From an uncultured Lachnospiraceae bacterium (lineage in GTDB: Bacteria > Bacillota > Clostridia > Lachnospirales > Lachnospiraceae), in contig CAJTUC010000003.1 in assembly GCA_910579395.1 (NCBI GenBank), positions 62,001 through 126,000 on the forward strand: a stretch of 64,000 bases of DNA, written 5' to 3'. A program made the position numbers and the translations under genes. Below are positions 9,630 through 19,126 of the stretch, piece after piece. Numbering within the stretch: position 1 is the stretch's first letter; each line of letters starts with the position of its first letter. Under the pieces are notes generated by a model. It did no database searches. It had not been told where the DNA came from and saw nothing but the letters and a program-made list of their open reading frames with translations.

Positions 9630-10612
9630 TGAATATCCTGATATTAAGCGCGGGGACGCGGAATAAAGTGGTACAGTATTTTAAGAAAGAAGTGGGAGCG
9701 GAAGGAAAAGTCGTGGCAGCCGATTGCAGTAATCTGGCGCCGGCCGTTTATGATGCGGACAAATTCTATCTCGTATCAAGGATAACTGCCCCCGGTTATT
9801 TGGAGAGCATTCTGGAAATCTGTCAGAAAGAGAAAATAGACGGTGTTTTTTCCCTGATTGACCCGGAACTCAGCATTCTGGCGAAGGAGAAAGACAAATT
9901 TCTGTCAATCGGCACGACGCCGATCATTTCTCCTTATGATCTGGTGGAGACCTGTCTGGATAAATACCGAATGTATCGAATGCTGTGTGCAATGCAGATT
10001 CCTACCGGAAAATGTTATGTGGAAAAGGAAGCTTTCTATCAGGCGGTGGAAGAGGGAGAAATCTCCTATCCTGTTTTTGTGAAACCGGTAAAGGGAAGCG
10101 CAAGCATCAATATCAGCAAGGTGGACAGCCGGGAAGAAATCGATCTTCTGTTCAGATTGTATGACGATTTGATGATACAGGAATATATGGATGGGCAGGA
10201 ATATGGCGCCGATGTTTATATTGATATGATATCTGGCAGATGCACGTCCGTTTTTGTGAAAAAGAAGATAAAGATGCGGGCAGGAGAAACGGATAAATCG
10301 GTATCGTTCAAAGATGAGAAGCTATTCGCCATGTTAAAGGATTTCGTGGAAAAATGCGGTTTCCGCGGGATGATCGATATCGATATTTTCGAAATAGGCG
10401 GGACCTATTATATTTCAGAAGTGAATCCTCGTTTCGGCGGGGGTTATCCGCATGCCTATGCATGCGGCGTGAATATGCCCAAGCAGGTGCTTGCGAATCT
10501 GGCAGGCGAAGAGAATCCGGTCACAATCGGGGCATACCCGGAATCGGTCTGCATGATGAAATATAACGAAATCGCCATAAAAGATATGAATGGCGTGGAA
10601 TTACAAATATAA
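9626..10612 (+). CDS. ATP-grasp enzyme, likely sugar amine-acyl ligase
   Basis: A 328-residue ATP-grasp protein. The N-terminal pre-grasp fold begins MNILILSAGTR; the grasp core has YPVFVKPVKGSAS and the metal-binding segment SEVNPRFGGGYP near residue 270. Such enzymes join a carboxylate to an amine through an acyl phosphate. It is translationally coupled to the PglC-like gene. In Neisseria PglB2 the same two activities are fused, and the ATP-grasp half produces a glyceramido-modified amino sugar. By that analogy this enzyme may acylate the 4-amino group made by the aminotransferase upstream. The acyl donor is not predictable from sequence. Confidence 0.75.
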   Translation: MMNILILSAGTRNKVVQYFKKEVGAEGKVVAADCSNLAPAVYDADKFYLVSRITAPGYLESILEICQKEKIDGVFSLIDPELSILAKEKDKFLSIGTTPIISPYDLVETCLDKYRMYRMLCAMQIPTGKCYVEKEAFYQAVEEGEISYPVFVKPVKGSASINISKVDSREEIDLLFRLYDDLMIQEYMDGQEYGADVYIDMISGRCTSVFVKKKIKMRAGETDKSVSFKDEKLFAMLKDFVEKCGFRGMIDIDIFEIGGTYYISEVNPRFGGGYPHAYACGVNMPKQVLANLAGEENPVTIGAYPESVCMMKYNEIAIKDMNGVELQI

Positions 10613-10685
10613 AGGATAAAGAATGGAAGACTTGCTTCTTTCCTGGTTCAATGAGACAGTACACTAGATATGAGGGAATACAGAT

Positions 10686-11768
10686 ATGGGCAGAGTATTG
10701 ATTCTTGGCAATTCTTCCGGCGGTCTGTTTGATTTCCGGAATGAGTTCGTGGAGGCGCTTTTAAAAGAAAATCAGGTTTTTGTCAGCGTGCCGGACGATG
10801 TAAAGACGAAAGAACTGACGGAGGAAGGGTGTCAGGTCATTCAGACTTCCATTAACCGCAGGGGAATCAATCCGGTCGAGGATTTGAAACTGTACCGGAC
10901 GTATCATAATATGATGAAGGAACTAAAGCCGGATTTAGTCGTTACCTATACGATTAAGCCGAATATATACGGCGGTTTCTGTGCGGGGCGGTTGAAAATC
11001 CCCTATATAACGACGATTACCGGGCTGGGCGGGGCTTTCGACAGGACAGGGCTTTTGTTGCAGCTGATCATCCATATGTATCGCGCGGGTCTGAAAAAGG
11101 CGGCGTGCGTCTTTTTCCAGAATGAGGAGAACCGTTCTATTTTCCAGAAATTCGGCATTATGGGAAAAAAAGAAAGAATGGTCATGGGTTCCGGCGTGAG
11201 CCTGCCAAGACACCCTTACGAGCCGTATCCTGAGCGGGACGAAACCCATTTTCTGTTCGTTGGCCGTGTCATGAAGGAACGGGGCATTCTGGAATTTCTG
11301 GGTGCTGCCCGGAAACTGCACGGCGATAAAGTTTTTTTTGATATTCTCGGGTACTGCGACGAAGACTACCAGGAGATGTTAGAGGAATGTGAAAAAGAAG
11401 GCGTGATCCGTCAGCTCGGGTTTCACACCCAGGTGCATTCCTATCTGGCGGATGCCAGTGCAATCGTTGTTGCATCTTTCCATGAGGGGATGTCCAATGC
11501 ACTGATCGAAGCGGCGGCTACCGGAAGGCCCGTCATTGCGTCTAACATCAGCGGGTGTATGGAAGCTTTTGAAGAGGGAAGGACCGGATTCGGTTTTACG
11601 CCCGGTAATACGGAAGAACTGATTCAGGCGATGGAGAAATTCTTACGTCTGTCCCATGAGGAGCGTGCCGCAATGGGGCGTGCGGGGCGTGAGAAGATGG
11701 AGAAAGAGTTTGACAGGGAGCTGGTGACGGCGGCGTATATGGATGAAGTGAAGAAAGTATTGGCATAA
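10686..11768 (+). CDS. GT4 glycosyltransferase, PglA-like position
   Basis: A 360-residue GT-B enzyme. The N-terminal domain has the acceptor-side glycine run (GNSSGGLFDFRNEF), the middle has TTITGLGGAF, and the C-terminal donor site has HEGMSNALIEAAATGRPV. It probably adds the second sugar to the lipid-linked amino sugar made by the PglC-like protein, the place PglA occupies in Campylobacter. It starts 73 nt after the ATP-grasp gene. The gap holds no convincing promoter or terminator. Donor sugar unknown. Confidence 0.82.
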   Translation: MGRVLILGNSSGGLFDFRNEFVEALLKENQVFVSVPDDVKTKELTEEGCQVIQTSINRRGINPVEDLKLYRTYHNMMKELKPDLVVTYTIKPNIYGGFCAGRLKIPYITTITGLGGAFDRTGLLLQLIIHMYRAGLKKAACVFFQNEENRSIFQKFGIMGKKERMVMGSGVSLPRHPYEPYPERDETHFLFVGRVMKERGILEFLGAARKLHGDKVFFDILGYCDEDYQEMLEECEKEGVIRQLGFHTQVHSYLADASAIVVASFHEGMSNALIEAAATGRPVIASNISGCMEAFEEGRTGFGFTPGNTEELIQAMEKFLRLSHEERAAMGRAGREKMEKEFDRELVTAAYMDEVKKVLA

Positions 11769-11819
11769 TAGAAATAGAAAAATAAAGAACAAGCGAATCA
11801 GGAAGGAGATAAGACAGCA

Positions 11820-13136
11820 ATGAATCTGTATGAAAAAATCGTAAAGGGCGAGGAAAAAATATCACTTGTAGGACTCGGCTATGTGGGAATGCCAATCGCG
11901 GTAGCCTTTGCAAGAAAGGTCAAGGTCGTTGGTTTTGATTTAAATGAGGAGAAGATTAACCTGTATAAGAGCGGTATTGACCCGACGAAGGAAGTCGGTG
12001 ACGAAGTCATCCGGAATACGGCGGTGGAGTTCACCGCGGACGCTTCAAAGCTGAAAGAGGCGAAATTTCATATCGTAGCCGTACCGACCCCGGTTAAGAG
12101 CGACCATACGCCGGACTTGTCTCCGGTGGAGGGAGCGAGCCATATTCTGGGCCGGAATCTGACAAAAGGCTCCGTCGTAGTCTATGAATCGACAGTGTAT
12201 CCGGGCGTAACAGAGGATATCTGCGTGCCGATTCTGGAAAAAGAATCCGGCTTAAAGTGTGGTGTCGATTTTAAAATCGGTTATTCACCGGAACGTATCA
12301 ATCCGGGCGATAAAGTACATAGGCTGGAAACCATCACCAAGATCGTATCCGGTATGGATGAGGAAACACTCGACGCGGTAGCAAAAGTGTACGAGCTTGT
12401 CGTAGATGCCGGTGTTTACCGTGCAGAATCCATTAAGGTAGCGGAAGCGGCAAAGGTCATCGAGAACAGCCAGAGAGATATTAATATTGCGTTCATGAAT
12501 GAACTTTCTATTATTTTCCATAAGATGGATATTGATACGCAGGCCGTGCTGAAAGCTGCGGGCACGAAATGGAATTTTCTGAATTTTATGCCGGGTCTCG
12601 TAGGAGGTCATTGCATCGGCGTTGACCCATATTATCTGACCTATAAGTCGGAAGAACTCGGCTATCATTCCAGAATCATACTGGCCGGCCGGCGTATCAA
12701 TGACGAAATGGGAAAATATGTGGCGGAAAGCCTTGTAAAAAATCTGATCAAAGCGGATATTCCGGTCAAAACTGCAAAAGTAGCGATTCTCGGATTTACT
12801 TTCAAGGAGAACTGCCCGGATACGAGAAATACGAAAGTAATCGATATTTACAATGAACTGGGCGAGTACGGTATCTGTCCGCTCGTCGTGGATCCGGCCG
12901 CGGATGCGGATGAGGCTAAGAGACTGTACGGTCTGACCTTTGGTAAGCTGGAAGATATTCACGATATGGATGCGGTCATTATCGCCGTTGCCCATGATGA
13001 ATTTAAGAAGCTTGGGAAGGCGGATTTGAATCGATTCTATAAAACAGAGAATGCCAAGAAGGTGCTTGTGGATATCAAAGGACTGCTGAACAGAGAAGAA
13101 TATCTGACGGAAGATTATCAGTACTGGAGACTATAG
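11820..13136 (+). CDS. UDP-N-acetylhexosamine 6-dehydrogenase, TviB/WbpA-like
   Basis: A 438-residue NAD-dependent nucleotide-sugar dehydrogenase. It has the N-terminal Rossmann motif VGLGYVGMPIAVAFA, the central SPERINPGDK segment, catalytic Cys265 in GGHCIGVDPYY and the C-terminal FTFKENCPDTRNTK motif. The opening and SPERINPG pattern are those of TviB-type enzymes, which oxidise UDP-GlcNAc or UDP-GalNAc to the uronic acid. With the TviC-like epimerase at 18091 it can supply UDP-GalNAcA. AGGAAGGAG lies upstream of ATG 11820. The two AsnB-type enzymes downstream could amidate the resulting carboxylate. Confidence 0.88.
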   Translation: MNLYEKIVKGEEKISLVGLGYVGMPIAVAFARKVKVVGFDLNEEKINLYKSGIDPTKEVGDEVIRNTAVEFTADASKLKEAKFHIVAVPTPVKSDHTPDLSPVEGASHILGRNLTKGSVVVYESTVYPGVTEDICVPILEKESGLKCGVDFKIGYSPERINPGDKVHRLETITKIVSGMDEETLDAVAKVYELVVDAGVYRAESIKVAEAAKVIENSQRDINIAFMNELSIIFHKMDIDTQAVLKAAGTKWNFLNFMPGLVGGHCIGVDPYYLTYKSEELGYHSRIILAGRRINDEMGKYVAESLVKNLIKADIPVKTAKVAILGFTFKENCPDTRNTKVIDIYNELGEYGICPLVVDPAADADEAKRLYGLTFGKLEDIHDMDAVIIAVAHDEFKKLGKADLNRFYKTENAKKVLVDIKGLLNREEYLTEDYQYWRL

Positions 13137-13167
13137 TGCCGCCGATGGCGGCGGGATGAGAGGCGAA

Positions 13168-13911
13168 ATGAGCAGAAAAATTGCCGTTCGAATGGATGAT
13201 ATCACGCCCGATATGAATTGGGAGAATTTTCGGTTTTTTCAGGGACTATTTGACAAGGCGGGCATTACGCCGTTACTTGGTATTGTGCCGGAATGCCGGG
13301 ATGAAAAACTGCATTGTGGGAATCCGCATGAGGATTTCTATGAGGTTATGCGGAAGTTGAAAGCGGAAGGATATTCCTTTGCCATACATGGCTGTTATCA
13401 CCTCTATACGACGAAGAAGGGCGGTTTGCTCCCGCTGAACAATCTTTCCGAGTTCGCGGGAGTTCCTTATGAAAAGCAGAAAGAGATGCTTGCATTCGGG
13501 AAAAAGAAGCTGAAAGAGCAGGGCATCGATACCGATCTGTTCATGGCACCGGCGCATTCCTATGATAAAAATACGCTGCGGGCGCTGCGGGAGCTTGGAA
13601 TCACCAAAGTGACGGACGGTTTCGGAAAGGCTCCTTACACATATAAAGGGCTTACCTTTTATCCGATTTCTTTCCTGCTTCGCAGCAGCCTAAAACAGAA
13701 AGACGGCATAACAACGCTGGTGCTTCATTCGAATACGCTGACGGAAGCAGACAAAGAGCGGTATCAAAGTATTTTTGACGAATACGGAAAGAATATGATT
13801 TCCTATTCGGAATATCTGGAAACGGAACCTGTGAAAAGGTCTTTTACGGGACGAATCATAGAATATCTGCTGGCAAAGGGAAAATTTCTTGCGGGCCGCA
13901 TCCGGCAGTGA
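13168..13911 (+). CDS. DUF2334/polysaccharide-deacetylase-like protein
   Basis: A 247-residue protein with a carbohydrate esterase 4-like metal-site pattern: RMDDITPD at the N-terminus, HGCYHLY in the middle and FMAPAHSYD later. Those Asp and His residues match the metal site of NodB-type deacetylases and of DUF2334 proteins. There is no signal peptide, so it probably acts in the cytoplasm on a lipid-linked or nucleotide-linked sugar. ATG 13168 is preferred to ATG 13156 because it gives the family start MSRKIAVRMDD. A small perfect hairpin (GCCGCC-GAT-GGCGGC) lies in the gap after the dehydrogenase. Confidence 0.75.
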   Translation: MSRKIAVRMDDITPDMNWENFRFFQGLFDKAGITPLLGIVPECRDEKLHCGNPHEDFYEVMRKLKAEGYSFAIHGCYHLYTTKKGGLLPLNNLSEFAGVPYEKQKEMLAFGKKKLKEQGIDTDLFMAPAHSYDKNTLRALRELGITKVTDGFGKAPYTYKGLTFYPISFLLRSSLKQKDGITTLVLHSNTLTEADKERYQSIFDEYGKNMISYSEYLETEPVKRSFTGRIIEYLLAKGKFLAGRIRQ

Positions 13912-13985
13912 TAAACGCAGATGGGGGCTTTTGGAAAGCGGAATAAGATGTCCGGTATATGAAACTTGAGAGGAAGGGTGCTGCG

Positions 13986-15092
13986 ATGAAAGAACCGATA
14001 CGGATACTGCATGTGCTCGGCGGAGTCAGTCTGGGCGGTGCCGAAAGCCGGATAATGGACTTATACCGGTGCATCGACAGGGAGAAGATACAGTTCGATT
14101 TTCTGGTGCACCAGAGCGTACAGGGTTATTACGAAGAGGAAATCAAAATGCTGGGAGGGCGGCTTTACCGCGTTCCCCGTTTTCGATTATATAATATCTT
14201 TGCTTATCGAAAGGCATTGCAGAATTTTTTTGCGAATCATCATGAATTTCGGGCGGTGCATGGACATATGACAAGTACGGCCGCCATTTATCTGCCAATC
14301 GCGAAAAAGTATGGGATTCCCATGACGATTGCACACGCAAGGAGCGCGGGCGTAGATAAAGGGGCAAAAGGAGCGCTCACCCGTCTGCTCCGCAGGCCCC
14401 TGCCGCGGAAATGCGACAGGATGTTTGCCTGTTCGGGACTTGCGGGGGAGGCTGTTTTTGGGGAAAAGAATGTGGCGGCGGGAAAGGTGCAGATCATACC
14501 GAACGCCATTGACGTCAGGCCCTTTTGTTATCGGGAGGAAACAAGGAGCGAAATGCGGCGTGCACTTTCGTTAGAGGGTAAATTTGTCGTAGGCCATGTG
14601 GGAAGATTTCACTATGCCAAGAATCATGAATATCTGCTGGAGGTTTTTGCCGAGATTGCGGGAAGGCAGGATAACGCGGTCCTGCTCCTTCTGGGAGAAG
14701 GAGAGCGCATGGCGGAAATGAAACAGCGGGCGGAGATGCTTGACATTGCGGATAAAACGATCTTTGCCGGTAATCAGAAAGAAACGTGGAAATATTATCA
14801 GGCGATGGATTTCTTTGTATTCCCGTCCAGGTTCGAAGGGCTTCCCGGAACCGTCATAGAGGCCCAGAGCGCGGGCCTGAGTTGTCTGATATCGGATACG
14901 ATTGCAAAGGAGACGGTCATTACGGAGCTGACAGCATGTAAAAGTATTGCGGAAAGCCCGGTAAAATGGGCGGAATATGTGCTCGCGAACCGGGAATATG
15001 AGCGGACGGACAGATACGAGCAGATTGTGGCCGCCGATTTTGATGTACGGACACAGGCGAAATGGTATGAGCAGTTTTATTTGAACGCATAA
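13986..15092 (+). CDS. GT4 glycosyltransferase, EpsF/CapM-like
   Basis: A 368-residue GT-B enzyme starting MKEPIRILHVLGG, with GGAESRIMDL near the N-terminus, the interdomain segment VGHVGRFHYAKNHEYLLEVF and the donor-binding FPSRFEGLPGTVIEAQSAGL. ATG 13986 has AGGAAGG eight bases upstream, which decides against the earlier in-frame ATG 13959. It probably extends the lipid-linked oligosaccharide on the cytoplasmic side. Donor and linkage are unknown. Confidence 0.85.
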   Translation: MKEPIRILHVLGGVSLGGAESRIMDLYRCIDREKIQFDFLVHQSVQGYYEEEIKMLGGRLYRVPRFRLYNIFAYRKALQNFFANHHEFRAVHGHMTSTAAIYLPIAKKYGIPMTIAHARSAGVDKGAKGALTRLLRRPLPRKCDRMFACSGLAGEAVFGEKNVAAGKVQIIPNAIDVRPFCYREETRSEMRRALSLEGKFVVGHVGRFHYAKNHEYLLEVFAEIAGRQDNAVLLLLGEGERMAEMKQRAEMLDIADKTIFAGNQKETWKYYQAMDFFVFPSRFEGLPGTVIEAQSAGLSCLISDTIAKETVITELTACKSIAESPVKWAEYVLANREYERTDRYEQIVAADFDVRTQAKWYEQFYLNA

Positions 15093-15108
15093 AGGGAAGG
15101 TATGGGGA

Positions 15109-16482
15109 TTGAAACAGGTGACGAAAGACCGCACGAGAACAATCGGTATATTCATAGCACTTCTGGCATTTTTTCTGGGAATGTTCGCGATATACGGAGT
15201 CGGTGTCTATAATGATTCCGAGCAATATATTACGATGCACATTCACAGAGAGCCTTTGTATCCGCTTTTTCTGGCTCTTTTCAGAGTATTGGCAGGGCCG
15301 GAGACAGGGCTTGTGCTTGCGGTCATTGTACAGAATGTTTTGACAGTGTGCAGTATTTTTTTTCTGATAGAATATCTGCAGAAAAAGTTTTCCCTGAATC
15401 TGGCGGGAGAACTTGTGCTTCTTGTGCTGGAACTGATGCCGCATCTTGTAACGAGGTACGTCTCGGCGTTCGGTATTTTTCTGGAAAACTCCATTATGAG
15501 CGAAGCGCTCTGCATTCCGCTTTTTCAGTTCTTCCTGCTCTTTACGATTCGGATGATCTTCGAAGGCAAAAAGGCGGATATGGTGTGGAGTCTGGTATTT
15601 GCCTATTTGTTGTCGATGACGCGGGGCCAGATGATGACGACGATTCTAATCTGGCTGGTGGTTGCTTTTCTGCATTTTCTGGGAGCGAAACAGTATAAAA
15701 AGATGCTTCTGCCGGTACTGGCGGTCCTATGTGTCTTTGGACTTCGGAACCTGACGGTGCATACTTATAATTATTTTGTGACAGGCTATTTCATGGGAAA
15801 TACCTATGGACAGGTCAATACGCTGACAAATGTCATTTACGCATGTGACAGAGAAGACGGTGAAGTTTTCGAAGAGGGAAGCCTTGAGCGGCAGTTCTTC
15901 GATACTTTTTATGAAGAGGCGGATGCACTGATGGCGAATTACCGCTATGCCGAAGACGCGCCGGAGGGCGAGGCGGCCTATCTGGAAGACCATCATGATA
16001 TTTTGAAATTTCAGGTGCTGGAAAGCAATCTGTCCATGTATTATTTCGGACTCGGTGAGGTGAATTATTACCAGCAGAGCAGTATGTCCGATGAAATGGC
16101 GGGCGTGATGCTGCGCAGGCTCTTGCCGGCATGCTTCGGACAATGGCTGTACGATTATTTATTGCTTTGCCGGAACGGATTCATTCGGAGCATTGCGGTA
16201 GTGAATAAGTGGATTAACTGGGTGGCGCTTGCACTTTATGCCGCGGCGGCCGGACTTAGCGTATATCTTTTTCTGAAAGACAAAAAAAGCTGCGCTGTCC
16301 GCGTGATGGGGCTGGCGCTTCTGTTTATCGCAGCCAATGTATGCGCCACTTCTTTGACGATTATGTGCCTGTCGCGGTATATGATCTATGGTTTTTCCCT
16401 TTTCTATATGGCGCTTTTTCTGGTGGGAGTGGAATGGATGTCCGGATGCCCGCTGTTCAGGAGACAGACTTCTGCTGAATGA
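15109..16482 (+). CDS. Polytopic membrane protein, candidate GT-C glycosyltransferase
   Basis: A 457-residue protein with about ten hydrophobic segments and no family I can name firmly. The first loop after TM1 reads VYNDSEQYITMHIHREPLYP, resembling the acidic catalytic loop of GT39/ArnT-type GT-C enzymes that use polyprenyl-phosphate sugars. A soluble loop of about 70 residues follows later. It starts with TTG 15109 behind a GGGAAGG/GGGG purine run; no ATG is available in frame. Its 3' end runs 26 nt into the convergent MATE gene. Confidence 0.55.
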   Translation: MKQVTKDRTRTIGIFIALLAFFLGMFAIYGVGVYNDSEQYITMHIHREPLYPLFLALFRVLAGPETGLVLAVIVQNVLTVCSIFFLIEYLQKKFSLNLAGELVLLVLELMPHLVTRYVSAFGIFLENSIMSEALCIPLFQFFLLFTIRMIFEGKKADMVWSLVFAYLLSMTRGQMMTTILIWLVVAFLHFLGAKQYKKMLLPVLAVLCVFGLRNLTVHTYNYFVTGYFMGNTYGQVNTLTNVIYACDREDGEVFEEGSLERQFFDTFYEEADALMANYRYAEDAPEGEAAYLEDHHDILKFQVLESNLSMYYFGLGEVNYYQQSSMSDEMAGVMLRRLLPACFGQWLYDYLLLCRNGFIRSIAVVNKWINWVALALYAAAAGLSVYLFLKDKKSCAVRVMGLALLFIAANVCATSLTIMCLSRYMIYGFSLFYMALFLVGVEWMSGCPLFRRQTSAE

Positions 16483-17812
16483 CTGCTTTCCATTTCGGGG
16501 AAAAGAGGTAATAGCCGATCATACAAAACATGCCAAACGCGAAGCTGATCGGGAAGCACAGCATGATAAACGTACCGTCAAAGAATTTCATGATAAGATA
16601 GCCGGATGGAATGCGGACAGCCCAGAGCATCAGCAGATTGATGACAGTTGTGTACTTTACAAGCCCGACGCCGTTGACAAAACACATGATACCGTTGAAC
16701 AGGGCAAACATCCATTGCGATAACAGGGTGATGATAACATAGCGGCTGGCATACATCAGGACTTCCGTATCCGCTGAGAATACTCTGAGAATGGGCATTC
16801 TGACAGCGATAAAGAATAAACCAAAGGCGAGCGTGATCATAGCGGAAACAACCGGTATCTTTATATAACCTTTCCTTAACCGTTCAATATTCCGTGCACC
16901 GAAATTCTGCCCGGAAAAAGTGGTTGCCGCACTGGAAAGGGCCGTAATGGCGATATTGGAGCAGCCCGTGATTCTGCCGGTGACAGAAAGCCCTGCCATA
17001 AAGGTAGAACCCTGTGCGTTGATCATCGTCTGCATGGCCATATGCCCGAAAGAATACAGAGAATTATTCAGCCCGATCGGAAGTCCGATCGTCAGGATGG
17101 CTCTTAATTCCGCCGCATAAAAATGCAGAGAAAAAACAGGGAAATCCAATTCGCGGAATTTATTTCGGATATACAAAATACTGATGCACCATGAAACGAA
17201 CATGGCAATAATAGTCGCGAGTGCAGCGCCGCCCACATCCATTTTCAGGAGAGCGACAAAAACGATGTCCAAAATAACATTTACAATACCGGATGCAATG
17301 AGAAACCAGAGAGATGCCTTACTGTCGCCCATGCCGCGGAGAATACCAGCATTCATATTATAGCCAAGACTGCCGATGGTGCCTAAGAAGATTATGCGCG
17401 TGTAAGTGAGCGCCGCATTCCAGGTATCCGCCGGAACTCCCATGAACTTCAGGAGAAAAGGCGAAGCGAGATAGCCCAGTACGGAGAGCGGGATACCGCA
17501 TACAAAAATGAAAAATACGGATGTCTTACATAGATGGATTATCCGCCTGCTGTCTTTTGAACCGATGCTTTGGGATACCAAAATAGAAACACCGGAGCCA
17601 ATCCCTAAAAAAATGCAAAGAAAAACCTCTACCGGCTGTGAGCTTGTCCCAACGGCGGCAAGAGATGTTTTTCCACAATATTTTCCGATTACGAGTGTGT
17701 CAACGGTAGTGTATAACTGCTGCAGGACATTGCCAAAGATGATTGGTATGGCAAACAGGAATACATTTTTCATGATAGGACCGGCGGTCATATCTATTTT
17801 TTTGGAGTTCAT
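16457..17812 (-). CDS. MATE-family multidrug/oligosaccharidyl efflux transporter
   Basis: A 451-residue, 12-segment membrane protein with the classic MATE opening (DMTAGPIMKN, then PIIFGNVLQQLYTTVDTLVIG). MATE proteins exchange Na+ or H+ for cationic drugs or metabolites. It is the only gene on the minus strand and has no obvious role in glycan assembly. An upstream in-frame ATG at 17851 is possible, but 17812 has a GAGGCG ribosome site and gives the family's normal N-terminus (MNSKKIDM). The last 26 nt overlap the convergent + strand gene, so transcription from both sides would collide. Confidence 0.88.
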   Translation of the reverse strand: MNSKKIDMTAGPIMKNVFLFAIPIIFGNVLQQLYTTVDTLVIGKYCGKTSLAAVGTSSQPVEVFLCIFLGIGSGVSILVSQSIGSKDSRRIIHLCKTSVFFIFVCGIPLSVLGYLASPFLLKFMGVPADTWNAALTYTRIIFLGTIGSLGYNMNAGILRGMGDSKASLWFLIASGIVNVILDIVFVALLKMDVGGAALATIIAMFVSWCISILYIRNKFRELDFPVFSLHFYAAELRAILTIGLPIGLNNSLYSFGHMAMQTMINAQGSTFMAGLSVTGRITGCSNIAITALSSAATTFSGQNFGARNIERLRKGYIKIPVVSAMITLAFGLFFIAVRMPILRVFSADTEVLMYASRYVIITLLSQWMFALFNGIMCFVNGVGLVKYTTVINLLMLWAVRIPSGYLIMKFFDGTFIMLCFPISFAFGMFCMIGYYLFSPKWKAVIQQKSVS

Positions 17813-17862
17813 TGAATTCGCCTCGATCATTGCTGATTGATTTAATTCCATAATTTAAGATA

Positions 17863-17891
17863 AGTGTATTACATTTCACAGCCATATTCAA
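17863..17891 (-). promoter_or_regulatory. Candidate promoter for the MATE gene
   Basis: On the minus strand, TTGAAT (17886-17891) and TACACT (17863-17868) are separated by 17 nt, about 50 nt before the start at 17812. It is back to back with the + strand promoter at 17908-17936. Confidence 0.4.
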
Positions 17892-17907
17892 TCTATTTAT
17901 GAAAATA

Positions 17908-17936
17908 TTGTGTATTGGGCAGAATTAGTATATAAT
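17908..17936 (+). promoter_or_regulatory. Candidate sigma-A promoter for the 18-kb operon
   Basis: TTGTGT (17908-17913) and a perfect TATAAT (17931-17936) are separated by 17 nt. They stand about 155 nt before the epimerase gene, leaving a long 5' leader (roughly 17943-18090) with some short GC-rich inverted segments but no riboswitch I recognise. It probably starts the transcript for the 18-28 kb genes. Confidence 0.6.
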
Positions 17937-18090
17937 CACAGTGTGAAGAGAAGCTCTAAAAGCCAACACACCTGGCGGCCATTCTGCATGAATTGTTTGT
18001 GCCGTCTGTTACAGCATGACTGGAAGTGTAGAATGAAGACTTTGTGATTTTCTGCCGCGGGAGCGGTGAAGTGAAGAGAAAGAGAAAGGG

Positions 18091-19077
18091 ATGGTCATAG
18101 ATATGGGATATCAGAATGTTACATTTGACAAAGAAAGTGTATTTCTTGTAGGGGGTGGTGCGGGCTTTATCGGTTCCAATCTTTGCGAAGCATTGGTGAA
18201 TATGGGATATACGGTCCGCTGCCTGGATGATCTTTCGACCGGAAAATATGAAAACATCGAGCCTTTGACCGCGAAAGAGAATTTTACGTTCATCAAGGGA
18301 GACATCCGGAATCTGGATACCTGCCTGGAGGCGTCAGACGGCGCTTCTTATGTTTTGAACCAGGCGGCATGGGGAAGCGTGCCGCGCAGTATCGAAATGC
18401 CTCTTTTATATGAAGAAATTAATATCAGGGGTACGCTGAACATGATGGAAGCGGCCAGACAGAACGGCGTTAAAAAGTTTGTGTATGCTTCTTCTTCTTC
18501 CGTATACGGCGACCACCCGGTACTGCCAAAGAAAGAAGGGCAGGAGGGAAAAGTTCTTTCTCCCTATGCACTGACGAAAAAAGTGGATGAAGAATACGGA
18601 AGGCTTTATAAAGAACTGTACGGGCTGGATACCTATGGACTGCGGTATTTTAATGTATTTGGCCGCCGTCAGGACCCGGAAGGCATGTATGCGGCGGTCA
18701 TTCCGAAGTTTATCAGACAACTCATGCACGATGAAGTCCCGACGATCAACGGCGACGGCAGACAGTCGAGAGACTTCACTTATATCGATAATGTCATCGA
18801 GGCGAACCTGAAAGCCTGCCTTGCTTCCGGCGAAGCGGCCGGACAGGCTTATAACATCGGTGCGGGCGGAAGAGAATTTCTGATCGATATCTATTACGAC
18901 TTATGCGAGGCGCTCGGTAAGAAGATCGAGCCAAATTTCGGACCTGATAGGAAAGGTGATATCCGGGATTCTAATGCGGATATTACGAAGGCAAGAGAAC
19001 TGCTCGGCTATGACCCGGAGTATGATTTTAAGAAGGGGATTGCGCTGGCGATTGCGTGGTATAAAGAAAATTTATAG
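18091..19077 (+). CDS. UDP-N-acetylhexosamine(-uronate) 4-epimerase, TviC/WbpP-like
   Basis: A 328-residue extended SDR. It has the NAD loop GGGAGFIGSNL, the catalytic Ser region ASSSSVYGD and the catalytic SPYALTKK (Tyr-x-x-x-Lys) motif, followed by RYFNVFGRRQDPEG. The QDP and ASSSSVYG context is typical of WbpP/TviC epimerases, which interconvert UDP-GlcNAc(A) and UDP-GalNAc(A). It complements the TviB-like dehydrogenase 5 kb upstream. A second in-frame ATG at 18103 would give a slightly shorter protein; spacing to the AAAGGG purine run does not clearly separate the two. It begins the operon behind a good promoter. Confidence 0.87.
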   Translation: MVIDMGYQNVTFDKESVFLVGGGAGFIGSNLCEALVNMGYTVRCLDDLSTGKYENIEPLTAKENFTFIKGDIRNLDTCLEASDGASYVLNQAAWGSVPRSIEMPLLYEEINIRGTLNMMEAARQNGVKKFVYASSSSVYGDHPVLPKKEGQEGKVLSPYALTKKVDEEYGRLYKELYGLDTYGLRYFNVFGRRQDPEGMYAAVIPKFIRQLMHDEVPTINGDGRQSRDFTYIDNVIEANLKACLASGEAAGQAYNIGAGGREFLIDIYYDLCEALGKKIEPNFGPDRKGDIRDSNADITKARELLGYDPEYDFKKGIALAIAWYKENL

Positions 19078-19126
19078 AATTTGGAGTGGCCCGATTGCTA
19101 TATTGATGAGAGGAACAGGAGAACGT

